Assembly (NCBI GenBank): GCA_964410665.1
Contig: CAYPIE010000046.1
Coordinates: 1-46,989 of the forward strand
Direction: 5' to 3'
Length of the DNA stretch: 46,989 bases
Source: CAYPIE01 sp964410665
GTDB taxonomy: Bacteria; Planctomycetota; Planctomycetia; Gemmatales; Gemmataceae
Below the pieces are notes generated by a model. It worked only from the letters and a program-made list of their open reading frames with translations. It did not search any database and was not told the origin of the DNA. The translations under genes were made by a program, and so were the position numbers. Position 1 is the stretch's first letter. Each line of letters opens with the position of its first letter. This document shows, piece after piece, positions 7,925 to 16,127 of this stretch.

Positions 7925-9997
7925 TCATGGAATCCGTTCCAAACGATATTGCAAGACTTCCATTGAAGTGCCAGAAATAAACAGGCCCAAACCACCATGT
8001 TGATCGTAGGGAACAGGTGGGGCGAGAACCTGATGATGGTGCTTACGTTCGCGCATAGTCAGCCGGTCTCGATACCACTGCAGTTCTTGCTGGAAGATAT
8101 CGGTAGAGACCTTAAACAGCATCTTTTTTTCGTTATCAATCACCTTCGCTTCAATGCGATCTTTGTGAACTTCGACCACAAGCTCGCGGATAGGAGAATC
8201 CTGAAGGTTGTTGGCGGGAGCGAGCGCGATCGTCAACGGATCAGCCCTGCTCAGTTGGGATTTGAAATCGGGGGTCAGTTCGGCTCTGCTTGGCCCGTAG
8301 ATGGCCCACAAATCTGCTCGGCACAAGTGACGTTCCTGCTGGAGAACCGACCAATCGGTAAAGCGTACAGCGGCGAAGTAGCTCGGCCTCTCAAAACGAG
8401 TCGGGTTGGACGATCGACAGTGTCCCCAGTAGATCCCGACGAATGGTTGTGGACCTTTTTCGTTTGCGACTTGTCGAATCCGTGCGCGGATGCGATAGCT
8501 TTCAAGTGGCATTTCCGGCAACAACTCGAGCAAGCATTTTCCGGCGGATTGGAAAATCAAGGATCCACGTCGCTCGCCTGGCCAGAAGTCTCCCTTGCCA
8601 TAGACAATACGACCAATGGGAAGTTCATACTTCGAGCCAACTAGATCCGTCCACGCATCCCTCGAGTGTCCACGGAGAGTGTCGAGATTCCGCTGCGATC
8701 TCCATCGGTAGCGTTCGCCTTCGTTTATGGGTGGCGTTTGCTGGCTTTCGGGGTACTTCGGGCCCACCCCCGAGAAGTTGCGGCCAAAGAGCAAGACGGC
8801 CGTCAGCATTGCGATCGCAGCAGGTAAGCTAAGCCGATGAATCAGACGAGAGGCTTGACGACGAATATCTTCATGCACGCCGCGAACTGGGTTGCCGGTG
8901 CGCCATGCGTGAAGATCCTCGGCCAAACGATTGGCGCTGGGGTAGCGAGCCAGAGGATCGTGCGCGAGACACCGCTCAATAATTGCAGCGAGGGTGCGAT
9001 CAAGTTCTGGGTCCGCCTGGCGTGGTGGGATGAAATCGCCACGGACAATCTGTTGACGATATCGCTCGAGCCCTGGCCCAACAAAAGGGCGTTTACCGAT
9101 TAGTAGCTCATATAAAATGACTCCCATTGCCCAAATGTCGGCGGGAGCACCGACGGCCGTCAGGTCGCCGGTAATTTGCTCAGGGGCCATGTATGGATAG
9201 GTGCCGATCAGGGCCCCACTCTGGGTACTCACCGAGTGCCATCGTGTCATGCAGCTGTTGTCGACTTCGCCCAGTGAACAGAGCGATGGGTTTGGCTCGA
9301 GGGTTCTCCAGTGATGCTCAAGCATTTTGGCCACCCCAAAGTCGCTGACTCGGGGTGTCTGAACATCTGCCAACAGGATGTTACTGGGCTTTAAGTCGCG
9401 GTGGTAAATGCCACGTTGGTGGGCGTGATCGATCGCCAGTGCGACCTTCTCGATTATAGACACAGCATCATGCGTTTTCCCAAAGAAGTGATCAAGTCGT
9501 TGGGCGAGGCTGCCGTGACGCATCAGTGGCATCACAAAATATGGAATCTCTTCTATACAATCGGCCTGATAGATGGGGACAATATACGGATGCTCGAGCT
9601 GGGCTAAGATCAGCATCTCCTGACGAAACCGCTCTTCCTCGTGTTCAGAGGCCTGACCTCCAGCGAGCATGAGCTTGATGGCCAGATCACGGTGCAAGCC
9701 CTCGTCGCGGGCCCGATACACGACTCCCATTCCCCCTGCAGCCAAGCGGGATACGATCTGATAGCCAGGGATCTCGGGCAACAGCGGGTGCTCCGATAGG
9801 AGCGCTGGCCCGCGATCCGACTGACCCGTACCATGCACCAACGCATCAAAGGCCCGTAGTTTGGCCACCGCAGCCTGGAAACGCGAGAGAAGCTCTGGAT
9901 ATTCTCGACAAAGCTCTTCCGGAGTCTGCGCAACCCCTTGCTCGGTGCAATCTTCCCACTGGAGTAACAGTTCGGCAATCCGATCGTCGTCGTACAT
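7925..9997 (-). CDS. Membrane Ser/Thr protein kinase with C-terminal ectodomain
   Basis: A 690-aa Hanks-type kinase. An N-terminal helical region (1-75) leads into a complete catalytic domain: glycine loop A-A-G-G-M-G-V-V-Y, Lys108 (A-I-K-L-M), catalytic H-R-D-L-K-P-S-N with Asp201, D-F-G at Asp219, and M-A-P-E-Q. Between D-F-G and A-P-E lies an unusually long activation segment of about 50 residues. One membrane helix (about 391-405) separates it from a C-terminal domain of about 275 residues, probably outside the membrane, that looks like a beta-sandwich (LamG or DUF1080-like; inference). All catalytic residues are present, so it should be active. The start at 9997 avoids overlap with the sigma gene upstream, whose stop is at 10075. 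It is linked to an ECF sigma factor, a pairing known in planctomycetes. Confidence 0.92.
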   Translation of the reverse strand: MYDDDRIAELLLQWEDCTEQGVAQTPEELCREYPELLSRFQAAVAKLRAFDALVHGTGQSDRGPALLSEHPLLPEIPGYQIVSRLAAGGMGVVYRARDEGLHRDLAIKLMLAGGQASEHEEERFRQEMLILAQLEHPYIVPIYQADCIEEIPYFVMPLMRHGSLAQRLDHFFGKTHDAVSIIEKVALAIDHAHQRGIYHRDLKPSNILLADVQTPRVSDFGVAKMLEHHWRTLEPNPSLCSLGEVDNSCMTRWHSVSTQSGALIGTYPYMAPEQITGDLTAVGAPADIWAMGVILYELLIGKRPFVGPGLERYRQQIVRGDFIPPRQADPELDRTLAAIIERCLAHDPLARYPSANRLAEDLHAWRTGNPVRGVHEDIRRQASRLIHRLSLPAAIAMLTAVLLFGRNFSGVGPKYPESQQTPPINEGERYRWRSQRNLDTLRGHSRDAWTDLVGSKYELPIGRIVYGKGDFWPGERRGSLIFQSAGKCLLELLPEMPLESYRIRARIRQVANEKGPQPFVGIYWGHCRSSNPTRFERPSYFAAVRFTDWSVLQQERHLCRADLWAIYGPSRAELTPDFKSQLSRADPLTIALAPANNLQDSPIRELVVEVHKDRIEAKVIDNEKKMLFKVSTDIFQQELQWYRDRLTMRERKHHHQVLAPPVPYDQHGGLGLFISGTSMEVLQYRLERIP

Positions 9998-10074
9998 CCC
10001 GCGATCCCGATTGAACCAGAAGGTCCCTATCAATGTAAGCGGAGCAAATCCCGAAGTTGGCCAAGCAGCTCGGT

Positions 10075-10680
10075 CTAAGTCGGAGGAAGTTTGCCATCCA
10101 GGGCTTCGACCAGATGAATGCGCGCCGCTTGCCAATAGCGTCGAGCCGTCCGAGCAGAGCAACCGAGCACCACGGCGACCTCGCTCAGTGGCAAACCGTG
10201 ATACCAGATCAAATCGAAGATCTGGCGTTCGTTCTCGTTAAGCTGTTCAGCCTGTTGATGAAACTCTTCCCAAAGTAGTAAATCATCGGGTTGGCCAAAG
10301 GGAGCGGTCGACGGTTCATGGCTTCGTGGCTCTACTTCAGCTTCGGGAGCAGGCGATTGATGGTGTTCGATAATCCGCCGATAATGGCGGGTCAAGTCGA
10401 TCAACACATAGCGCATATGCCGCGCCGCCAGTGCAAAAAATGCGACGTTGGTGTCGAGGACCAGTTCATGAAGGGCCCGGTCCATACGAAGCAGTGTCTC
10501 TTGTAAGATCGAATCAGTATTTTCCCAACGGCGCAGAGACGCAAAGCGGCTCAACAGTCGAGACGCATGCCACCGAAGCCGCTCTTGGGCCCGAGCCAGG
10601 ATCTGATTGCGTGCGTTCGGATCGCCACTGTAAAAGCACTGGAGCAGTTCGCTGAAGTCAGAACGATCTTGCCTGGACAT
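10075..10680 (-). CDS. ECF RNA polymerase sigma factor (kinase-linked type)
   Basis: A 201-aa sigma-70 family factor. Region 2 is seen in S-I-L-Q-E-T-L-L-R-M and the following F-F-A-L-A-A-R-H-M-R-Y-V-L-I-D-L-T-R segment; region 4 is the helix-turn-helix L-S-E-V-A-V-V-L-G-C-S-A-R-T-A-R-R-Y-W. This arrangement matches ECF factors that lack an anti-sigma gene and are associated with Ser/Thr kinases, here encoded 77 bases downstream. Regulation by phosphorylation is therefore plausible but inferred. ATG 10680 was chosen because sigma homology begins soon after; the frame is open to 10863 with a hydrophobic stretch that is unlikely to be real. The ribosome site is weak. Confidence 0.9.
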   Translation of the reverse strand: MSRQDRSDFSELLQCFYSGDPNARNQILARAQERLRWHASRLLSRFASLRRWENTDSILQETLLRMDRALHELVLDTNVAFFALAARHMRYVLIDLTRHYRRIIEHHQSPAPEAEVEPRSHEPSTAPFGQPDDLLLWEEFHQQAEQLNENERQIFDLIWYHGLPLSEVAVVLGCSARTARRYWQAARIHLVEALDGKLPPT

Positions 10681-10960
10681 CACAGAGCACTCAAACAGGG
10701 ACAACGATCGAGTTTCGCGAATCACCATTGGAAGCCGTGAACGGATTCCCGCCAAAAACATGAACAGGGACAAGTTCAACACCCGTCCAGGAGTATCGGC
10801 GTGCACTCTTCCCAGACCCAGCAGCGGCAACAATCCAAGAATAAGGCGGATCGCAATAGGCATCGTTGCTGGCTCACGACAATTCAGGAACCGACACCCA
10901 TCAACCAGTAATACTCATACAATCGGAACTCGATCGATTGTTCGGATCGAGCTCGTCGTC
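10681..10960. other. Upstream region of the ECF-kinase operon
   Basis: About 280 bases with no convincing gene, upstream of the sigma factor start. It should hold the promoter of the sigma-kinase-cysteine protein operon. It is less GC-rich than the flanking genes. No clear operator or hairpin was identified by eye. Confidence 0.4.
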
Positions 10961-11248
10961 TCACATCCCTGGCTCGGTAGTGACCGTTGACTGAATTAGA
11001 ACCACTTGGATGTTTAAAATTCTGATATCGTATCCCTTGATGGGAATTTTGATCTTCCGGGGAGCCTTTTCCGGTTGGGAATACCCGTGGGCCTTCGCAA
11101 AAGATCCTTCACCAAGCCTCTCGCCCGGTTTGTGAAACTGTTCATGCTGTTGCAACCGTGGCAACAGTAGGCAAAGAAAGGCTCGATCTTCGGTCACAGA
11201 TTCGATCTTAGGAAGATTTGGTTTGGGAGGATTGACCGGGGTGTCCAT
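10961..11248 (-). CDS. Doubtful small hypothetical protein, 95 aa
   Basis: An open frame of 95 codons from ATG 11248, with AGGTGA about 9 bases upstream. The product begins M-D-T-P-V-N-P-P-K-P-N-L-P-K and has a basic segment (K-A-P-R-K-I-K-I-P-I-K-G-Y-D-I) but no recognised domain, signal peptide or membrane helix. It lies between the ECF-kinase operon and the propeller gene on the same strand. Codon use is not distinctive enough to prove coding. It may be a lineage-specific small gene or a chance frame. Confidence 0.3.
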   Translation of the reverse strand: MDTPVNPPKPNLPKIESVTEDRAFLCLLLPRLQQHEQFHKPGERLGEGSFAKAHGYSQPEKAPRKIKIPIKGYDIRILNIQVVLIQSTVTTEPGM

Positions 11249-11589
11249 CGCACCTGTCACCTAGACGGCCCCGACGGAGGTCATTACGACAACCCACCAT
11301 ACTCGGTCCACAAAAGACTCCCAGTTTGGTCGGGATCCCATATCTCACATCAACATACCGAAGATGTCGACAGGGTGCCAGCAAATTTACCACGGCAAGT
11401 AAATCCCACGATCCATGCGCGAAGTCTGAACACTGGGATATGGCGTAACTCCGTACCAGTTGGAGGCCGTACAACGTCAAGCGGGCCTGTCCAAGGACAG
11501 GCCCGCTGGGCTCACGGCAGAAAAATGGGCCCCGCTCCCTCGGGGATAAACGACCTCCAGGAAGCCGTGCGCCGACCCGCCTGGGCACC
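11249..11589. other. Intergenic region with a strong hairpin
   Basis: About 340 bases after the stop of the beta-propeller gene. The only structure noted is the perfect inverted repeat at 11480-11507. A 139-codon leftward frame crosses the whole stretch (11208-11627) but has a strange composition, overlaps the end of the propeller gene and is taken as spurious. Confidence 0.4.
11480..11507 (-). terminator. 13-bp perfect hairpin after the beta-propeller gene
   Basis: AGCGGGCCTGTCC at 11480-11492 pairs perfectly with GGACAGGCCCGCT at 11495-11507, with only two unpaired bases between the arms. It sits about 80 bases past the leftward stop at 11590. On the minus strand the hairpin is followed by TGACGTTGT, only weakly T-rich, so it could be an intrinsic terminator or a stabilising 3' end structure. 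Confidence 0.55.
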
Positions 11590-12489
11590 TTAGCGGCGAC
11601 GAAACCGCTGCAGCTTGGCCTCGACAATCACTCCGGCGGTCGTGCAGGTCCAGTACAGATCGCCGAGCGGGGAGGCAGTAATGTCGCGTGGTTCAGGATC
11701 GCCGTCATCGACCAGCAGGAGTTGCTTGCGGCGCAGGTCATAGCGCCAGACTTTGTTCTGGCCGCCGTCGCTGCCGGAGACGCCAGGTGTCGGTAACTCG
11801 GTGAAATATAGATTGCCGAGCCAGTCAGCGGTAATCCCGGTCGGCTGGTTGAGTTCACGCAGGATCACCGAGGTTTGGCCGTTGCGCTTCCGCTCGACGA
11901 TGACGCCAGCGGAGGTGCAGGTCCAGTAAACATCCCCACGAACGGTCACGACGACGTCGTTGGGTTCGGGATCGCCAAAGTCCACCACCCGGATCGACCT
12001 TTGGCGGCGGACCACGACGGCGTTGTTGCCGCCGTTGTCGCCGTTCATGCCTGGGGTCGGTACTTCAGTCCAGTAAAGCCGACGACTGAGGAGGTTGACG
12101 CTGATGCCCACCGGCGTGTCGAGATCCATCAAAACCGTTTGGTCAATCCCAGATCGGGCATCCAGTTTGCGAATCACCCCGGCGGTACGGCAGGTCCAGT
12201 AGACGTCGCCGCGAATCGAAGCGGTCAAGTTGAGCGGCTCCGGTTCCCCTTCGGAAATGGTCTCGATGGTGCCATCGGGCAAGAGCACGCGAACGCGATT
12301 GCTACCTCCTTGGCTGCCAGGAACTCCGGGGGTGGGTACTTCGGTGAAGTAGAGATTACCGTCGAGATCGACGGTGATTCCAGTCGGGTGGTCCAGCTCG
12401 CGAGCAATCACCTCGGTAGAGTATTCTTGAGCAGGTAACGAATTCGCCAGGAAAACCACTGCCACCAGCCCGTATAGCAAGCGCATCAT
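11590..12489 (-). CDS. Secreted beta-propeller protein with three internal repeats
   Basis: A 299-aa protein with a Sec signal peptide (M-R-L-L-Y-G-L-V-A-V-V-F-L-A-N-S-L-P-A, cleavage near A-Q). The mature protein is built from three repeats of roughly 85-90 residues, each containing P-x-G-I-(T/S)-x-(D/N), then Y-(F/W)-T-E-(V/L)-P-T-P-G, then a glycine-rich turn, then D-(P)-E-P and G-D-(V/L)-Y-W-T-C-(R/T)-(T/S)-A-G-V-I. Each repeat probably forms two blades, giving a six-bladed NHL/YncE-like propeller (inference). Binding partner is unknown. The ribosome site AAGGGGGA lies about 8 bases from ATG 12489; an adjacent ATG at 12486 is also possible. It follows the sigma/anti-sigma pair by about 135 bases. 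Confidence 0.87.
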   Translation of the reverse strand: MMRLLYGLVAVVFLANSLPAQEYSTEVIARELDHPTGITVDLDGNLYFTEVPTPGVPGSQGGSNRVRVLLPDGTIETISEGEPEPLNLTASIRGDVYWTCRTAGVIRKLDARSGIDQTVLMDLDTPVGISVNLLSRRLYWTEVPTPGMNGDNGGNNAVVVRRQRSIRVVDFGDPEPNDVVVTVRGDVYWTCTSAGVIVERKRNGQTSVILRELNQPTGITADWLGNLYFTELPTPGVSGSDGGQNKVWRYDLRRKQLLLVDDGDPEPRDITASPLGDLYWTCTTAGVIVEAKLQRFRRR

Positions 12490-12626
12490 TGCGTCGTCCC
12501 CCTTGAAACGGCCCAGCAGGTAGCGTCGGCACCCTTACCGACCGCTTGAAGGTGGTTGGATTGCCTGCCGAGCTCGCCTAGTTAGTCGGGTCGGGACGTC
12601 GTTCCTGACAAGGGATCGAAGAAAAA

Positions 12627-12902
12627 TTACTCCGACTCACGCATCGCCTCGACGATGCGCGAGCGTACCGCTTCGGGCAAGGGTGGCGGAGTGTGCGGCG
12701 GTCGGTTCAGGCGTTGCATGGCCGCGCGGAGGAAGCGTAGTTGACGGCGGAAGCGCCGACAAGCGGAACAGTAGACCAAGTGCAGGCCCACAGCCCAACG
12801 TTCCGAACGAGACAACGGACGATCCAGCGACTCGGAATGGAGTTGGGCGACCTCCCGACAGGAAAGGTTCAGATAGTGGAGGGTGTGGTACCAGCGTGCC
12901 AT
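12627..12902 (-). CDS. Soluble zinc-binding anti-sigma factor (ZAS type)
   Basis: A 91-aa protein with the zinc-dependent anti-sigma signature: Cys15 in L-S-C-R-E-V, then His41-x3-Cys45-x2-Cys48 (H-L-V-Y-C-S-A-C). This pattern binds one zinc and holds the partner sigma factor. No membrane helix is present, so it is cytoplasmic; release by a redox or metal signal is a common mode for soluble members, but that is inference. It starts 37 bases after the sigma gene stop, the standard order for a sigma/anti-sigma pair. The C-terminal tail is proline-rich. Confidence 0.82.
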   Translation of the reverse strand: MARWYHTLHYLNLSCREVAQLHSESLDRPLSRSERWAVGLHLVYCSACRRFRRQLRFLRAAMQRLNRPPHTPPPLPEAVRSRIVEAMRESE

Positions 12903-12939
12903 GCGTCGTTCTCAATCTCAGCGACCATGGTCGCTGGAA

Positions 12940-13506
12940 TCAATCGTCATGAAACCAGTGCTGTTGGAGACAAGCTCGTAATTGTAGCCGTGCTCGGTGT
13001 AATCGTGCCCACAAGTTGGTCGCAGTGATGCCTAACAGCTTACAGATTTCTTCGCTGCTAAGGCCATCCAATTCGCGAAGCATAAAGGCTTCGCCAAGAT
13101 TCTGTGGCAATGCCTCGACACAAGTCGAGAAGATTTGCCAGAATTCCTGCTCCATCAGCGTCGTAGACGGATCACGCGGCCAGCGCCCTAAATCGGCCTT
13201 CCAAAAGCCTTTGCGAGTAAAGGTCGGCTCATCCAGTAGCTCCAACGGGACTCGGCAGGCTTGCTGAGTGACACTGCGATAGCGGAAGTAGTCGCTAATT
13301 TTGTGCTTCATAATCCCGACGAGCCAGGTTCCCAAGGCCGAGCGACCGGCAAACCGTGCACGGTTTTTCCAGGCATCGACCAAGGTATCTTGGACCAGAT
13401 CGGCGGCGACATCGGGTTGCTCAACTCGTGCCAAAGCAAAACGGTAAAGCAGATCCCCGAATCGTTCGACCCATTCCGTGGGATCTGCCTGCGGATCCAT
13501 GTTCAT
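12940..13506 (-). CDS. ECF RNA polymerase sigma factor
   Basis: A 188-aa ECF sigma factor. Region 2 spans F-G-D-L-L-Y-R-F-A-L-A-R-V to G-T-W-L-V-G-I-M-K-H-K-I-S-D-Y-F-R, and region 4 has the helix-turn-helix L-S-S-E-E-I-C-K-L-L-G-I-T-A-T-N-L-W-A-R-L-H-R-A-R. The arrangement resembles the TIGR02943 group, which also pairs with small zinc anti-sigma proteins. Three starts are possible: GTG 13509, ATG 13506 and ATG 13500; ATG 13506 was chosen because of its spacing to AGTGAG. It is divergent from the subtilisin-like protease gene, with about 165 bases between starts, so the protease could belong to its regulon. Confidence 0.92.
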   Translation of the reverse strand: MNMDPQADPTEWVERFGDLLYRFALARVEQPDVAADLVQDTLVDAWKNRARFAGRSALGTWLVGIMKHKISDYFRYRSVTQQACRVPLELLDEPTFTRKGFWKADLGRWPRDPSTTLMEQEFWQIFSTCVEALPQNLGEAFMLRELDGLSSEEICKLLGITATNLWARLHRARLQLRACLQQHWFHDD

Positions 13507-13670
13507 CACACTGACTCACTTCGATCGTGGGGACCGTTGCTGCCATTCAGTCTACCTCAGGCGGTTGGGACGCTCTTTTCGGTTGAAACCTTTCTGAAGA
13601 ATTTGCGATCCTAATAACAAGGAGACCGCCTCACCTCTTGTCATGACTTTTGGTTCGAAAGGTCCGCCAC

Positions 13671-16127
13671 ATGCGATCCATGCACCATACTCGACTGCAC
13701 TTCGAAAACCTTGAAAGCCGTGACACACCGACCAGCAGCTCCTTGCCAAGCCTCGACCAAGTCGGCATCGACCTCGATCGCTACAGTTCCTCACACATTG
13801 TGATCGGCCTGCATGAAGGTGCCATCCCGCTGTCAGAGTGGGACAATCTCGGTGCCAACCTGTTTCGTGCGCCGACCATGGGCATGGAAGTCGAAACTGC
13901 GTTGACGGTGTATGCCGATCGACCAGAGGTCGCCTTCGCGGAGCCGGACTACCAGGTGCAAATTGCCAGCATCCCCAACGATCCTGGCTTCGATCTGCTC
14001 TGGGGGTTGGATAACTTCGGGCAGAACGGGGGCACGCCTGGGCTCGACATCGGCGCGAGCGAGGCATGGCAAGTCAGTACTGGCGATGGCAGTGTGGTGG
14101 TCGCGGTGATCGATACGGGTATCGATTACACCCACCCCGATCTGGCAGACAATATCTGGGTGAACAGCGATGAGATCCTGGGAAATGGCATTGACGACGA
14201 TAGAAACGGTTATATCGATGACTTGATAGGTTGGGATTTCGCCAACAACGACAACAATCCCTTTGATGACAATGGACATGGCACCCATGTCGCGGGCACC
14301 ATTGGCGCGATCGGCGACAACGACCGCGGCATCGCTGGTGTGGTCTGGGATGTCCAACTGATGCCCTTGAAGTTCCTCGATGCCAATGGCAGCGGTTTTC
14401 TTTCCGGAGCAGTGTCCGCTCTGAATTATGCCGTGGCCAATGGCGCGGATGTTTCCAACAACTCCTATGGCGGGGGTGGCTTTATCAATGCCATGTTCCA
14501 GGCGATCGAAAACGCCAATGCCAATGGCCATATTTTCGTTGCTGCCGCCGGCAATTCCGCCAGCAATAATGATGTGAACCTCGCTTATCCGGCGAACTAT
14601 AACCTACCCAATGTCATCAGTGTCGCCGCGGTAGACCGGCAGGGTGATCTCGCCAGCTTTACCAATGTGGGAGCGAACAGCGTCGATTTGGCTGCTCCGG
14701 GAGTCAACATTGTCAGTACCTACCCCGGGAATCAGTATGCTCAACTCAGTGGCACTTCCATGGCAGCGCCCCATGTGAGCGGCACGGTAGCCTTGCTCCA
14801 ACAGCTTCGCCCGGATTGGTCGCCGCAGGCGATCATCGAGCACCTTTATGACCAAGCCACCTCCTTGGGCAGTCTGGCGGGGCAAGTAGCCAGCGGAGCC
14901 CTGGTCGATGCCGGAGCCGCGGTGAGTAGCCTCAATGACACGGACAGCGGCAACGATCCCACGACGGAGGTGCCGCCGAGCAATCCTGATTCCTCGTTGC
15001 CTCCCCCACCGTCCAGCGAGCCAACTCCCCCCGAAGTACCACCGCAGCCCCCGGCCCCCCCGGTGCCACCAACCCCTGTCACACCGCCCACACCACCAGT
15101 GGGAGGTGACCCAGGGGTGCCACCCCCGGTCCCAACGCCGCCTGATGCACCGACATTTACCGGTCCCAGCTTTGCGGTAGGGTCTGGATTTGGTGCGATG
15201 GGGATCGCCACCCTGAATGAGGCGGACGGTTCGGTCCGCTTTAGTGTTGCACCATTTGGGCTGAGCTTTACCGGAGGGGTGCGTGTCGCGACGGGGGACG
15301 TCAACGGAGATGGGGTGGATGATCTGCTGACCGCCTCGGGACCGGGCCGAGTTGGAGAGGTTCGTGTTTTTGATGGTCGGGACGGGGATCTGCTGTTTGG
15401 ACTGGCGGCCTTTGAGAGCAGCTTCACCGGTGGGGTGTATGTTAGCGCAGCGGATTTCAATGGGGATGGTCTGGCCGAAGTGGTGATCGCACCCGACGAA
15501 GGGGGTGGGCCACGGGTACGGGTGATCGATGGGCAATCCGGGGCGGTTATCGCCGATTTCTTCGGGATTGAAGATGCGAATTTCCGTGGAGGGGCTCGGC
15601 TAGCCACGGGGGATGTGAATGGCGATGGGGTTGACGATCTGTTGGTTGCCGCGGGCTTTGGCGGTGGGCCTCGGGTGGCCGGCTATGCTGGCCAGACTTT
15701 GGTATCCAACACACCCGTGAAGCTGTTTACCGATTTCTTTGTGTTCGAGTCGAGCCTTCGAAACGGAATCTTCTTGGCCGCGGACGATGTGGATGGGGAT
15801 GGCCGCGCAGAACTGATTGCCGGGGCGGGACCGGGGGGTGCCCCAAGGGTATTGATATTGAGCGGAACCACCCTGGTAGATGGCATTCCTGTGAATAACC
15901 TGTCTGCTCCGTTGAATAACTTCTTTGCCGGGGAAGTTCGTGAACGTGACGGGGTGCGGGTGGCGGCCAAAGATCTGTCCGGGGATGGGATTGCCGAAGT
16001 CATTGTCGGCTTGTCCGAAGCAGGGGTGCATATTTTTGCCGGCATGTCGCTGGATGCCGGCCAAGCCCCCGAGGAGATGCTGCGTCTAGGCGGTTTCACC
16101 GTGCTGGGTGGCGTGTTTGTTGGCTAA
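13671..16127 (+). CDS. Subtilisin-like serine protease (S8) with FG-GAP-like repeats
   Basis: An 818-aa extracellular protease. The catalytic residues of family S8 are all present: Asp148 (V-I-D-T-G-I-D-Y), His206 (N-G-H-G-T-H-V-A-G), oxyanion Asn295 and Ser363 (S-G-T-S-M-A-A-P). A probable inhibitor-like prodomain precedes it. After the catalytic domain comes a proline-rich linker (roughly residues 428-500) and then about five FG-GAP/VCBS-like units with D-x-N-G-D-G-x-D-D or related calcium-loop motifs. The N-terminus has no classical signal peptide but carries L-E-S-R-D-T-P at 14-20, a motif also found in the gene at the right edge. ATG 13671 was preferred because AAGG lies 8 bases upstream; TTG 13650 and ATG 13680 are alternatives. 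Its stop codon abuts that of the convergent gene. Confidence 0.93.
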   Translation: MRSMHHTRLHFENLESRDTPTSSSLPSLDQVGIDLDRYSSSHIVIGLHEGAIPLSEWDNLGANLFRAPTMGMEVETALTVYADRPEVAFAEPDYQVQIASIPNDPGFDLLWGLDNFGQNGGTPGLDIGASEAWQVSTGDGSVVVAVIDTGIDYTHPDLADNIWVNSDEILGNGIDDDRNGYIDDLIGWDFANNDNNPFDDNGHGTHVAGTIGAIGDNDRGIAGVVWDVQLMPLKFLDANGSGFLSGAVSALNYAVANGADVSNNSYGGGGFINAMFQAIENANANGHIFVAAAGNSASNNDVNLAYPANYNLPNVISVAAVDRQGDLASFTNVGANSVDLAAPGVNIVSTYPGNQYAQLSGTSMAAPHVSGTVALLQQLRPDWSPQAIIEHLYDQATSLGSLAGQVASGALVDAGAAVSSLNDTDSGNDPTTEVPPSNPDSSLPPPPSSEPTPPEVPPQPPAPPVPPTPVTPPTPPVGGDPGVPPPVPTPPDAPTFTGPSFAVGSGFGAMGIATLNEADGSVRFSVAPFGLSFTGGVRVATGDVNGDGVDDLLTASGPGRVGEVRVFDGRDGDLLFGLAAFESSFTGGVYVSAADFNGDGLAEVVIAPDEGGGPRVRVIDGQSGAVIADFFGIEDANFRGGARLATGDVNGDGVDDLLVAAGFGGGPRVAGYAGQTLVSNTPVKLFTDFFVFESSLRNGIFLAADDVDGDGRAELIAGAGPGGAPRVLILSGTTLVDGIPVNNLSAPLNNFFAGEVRERDGVRVAAKDLSGDGIAEVIVGLSEAGVHIFAGMSLDAGQAPEEMLRLGGFTVLGGVFVG

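Noticed and set aside
11208..11627. 139-codon leftward frame
   Set aside because: It overlaps the end of the propeller gene, spans the hairpin at 11480-11507 and shows no protein-like features.
14955..15150. Proline-rich repeat-like DNA that could be a tandem repeat or a disrupted gene
   Set aside because: The frame is open throughout and joins two normal domains, so it is an ordinary extracellular linker.
14604..15536. 310-codon open frame on the minus strand
   Set aside because: It is antisense to the S8 protease and its proline-rich linker; the translation is a mixture of Gly/Arg runs with no domain.
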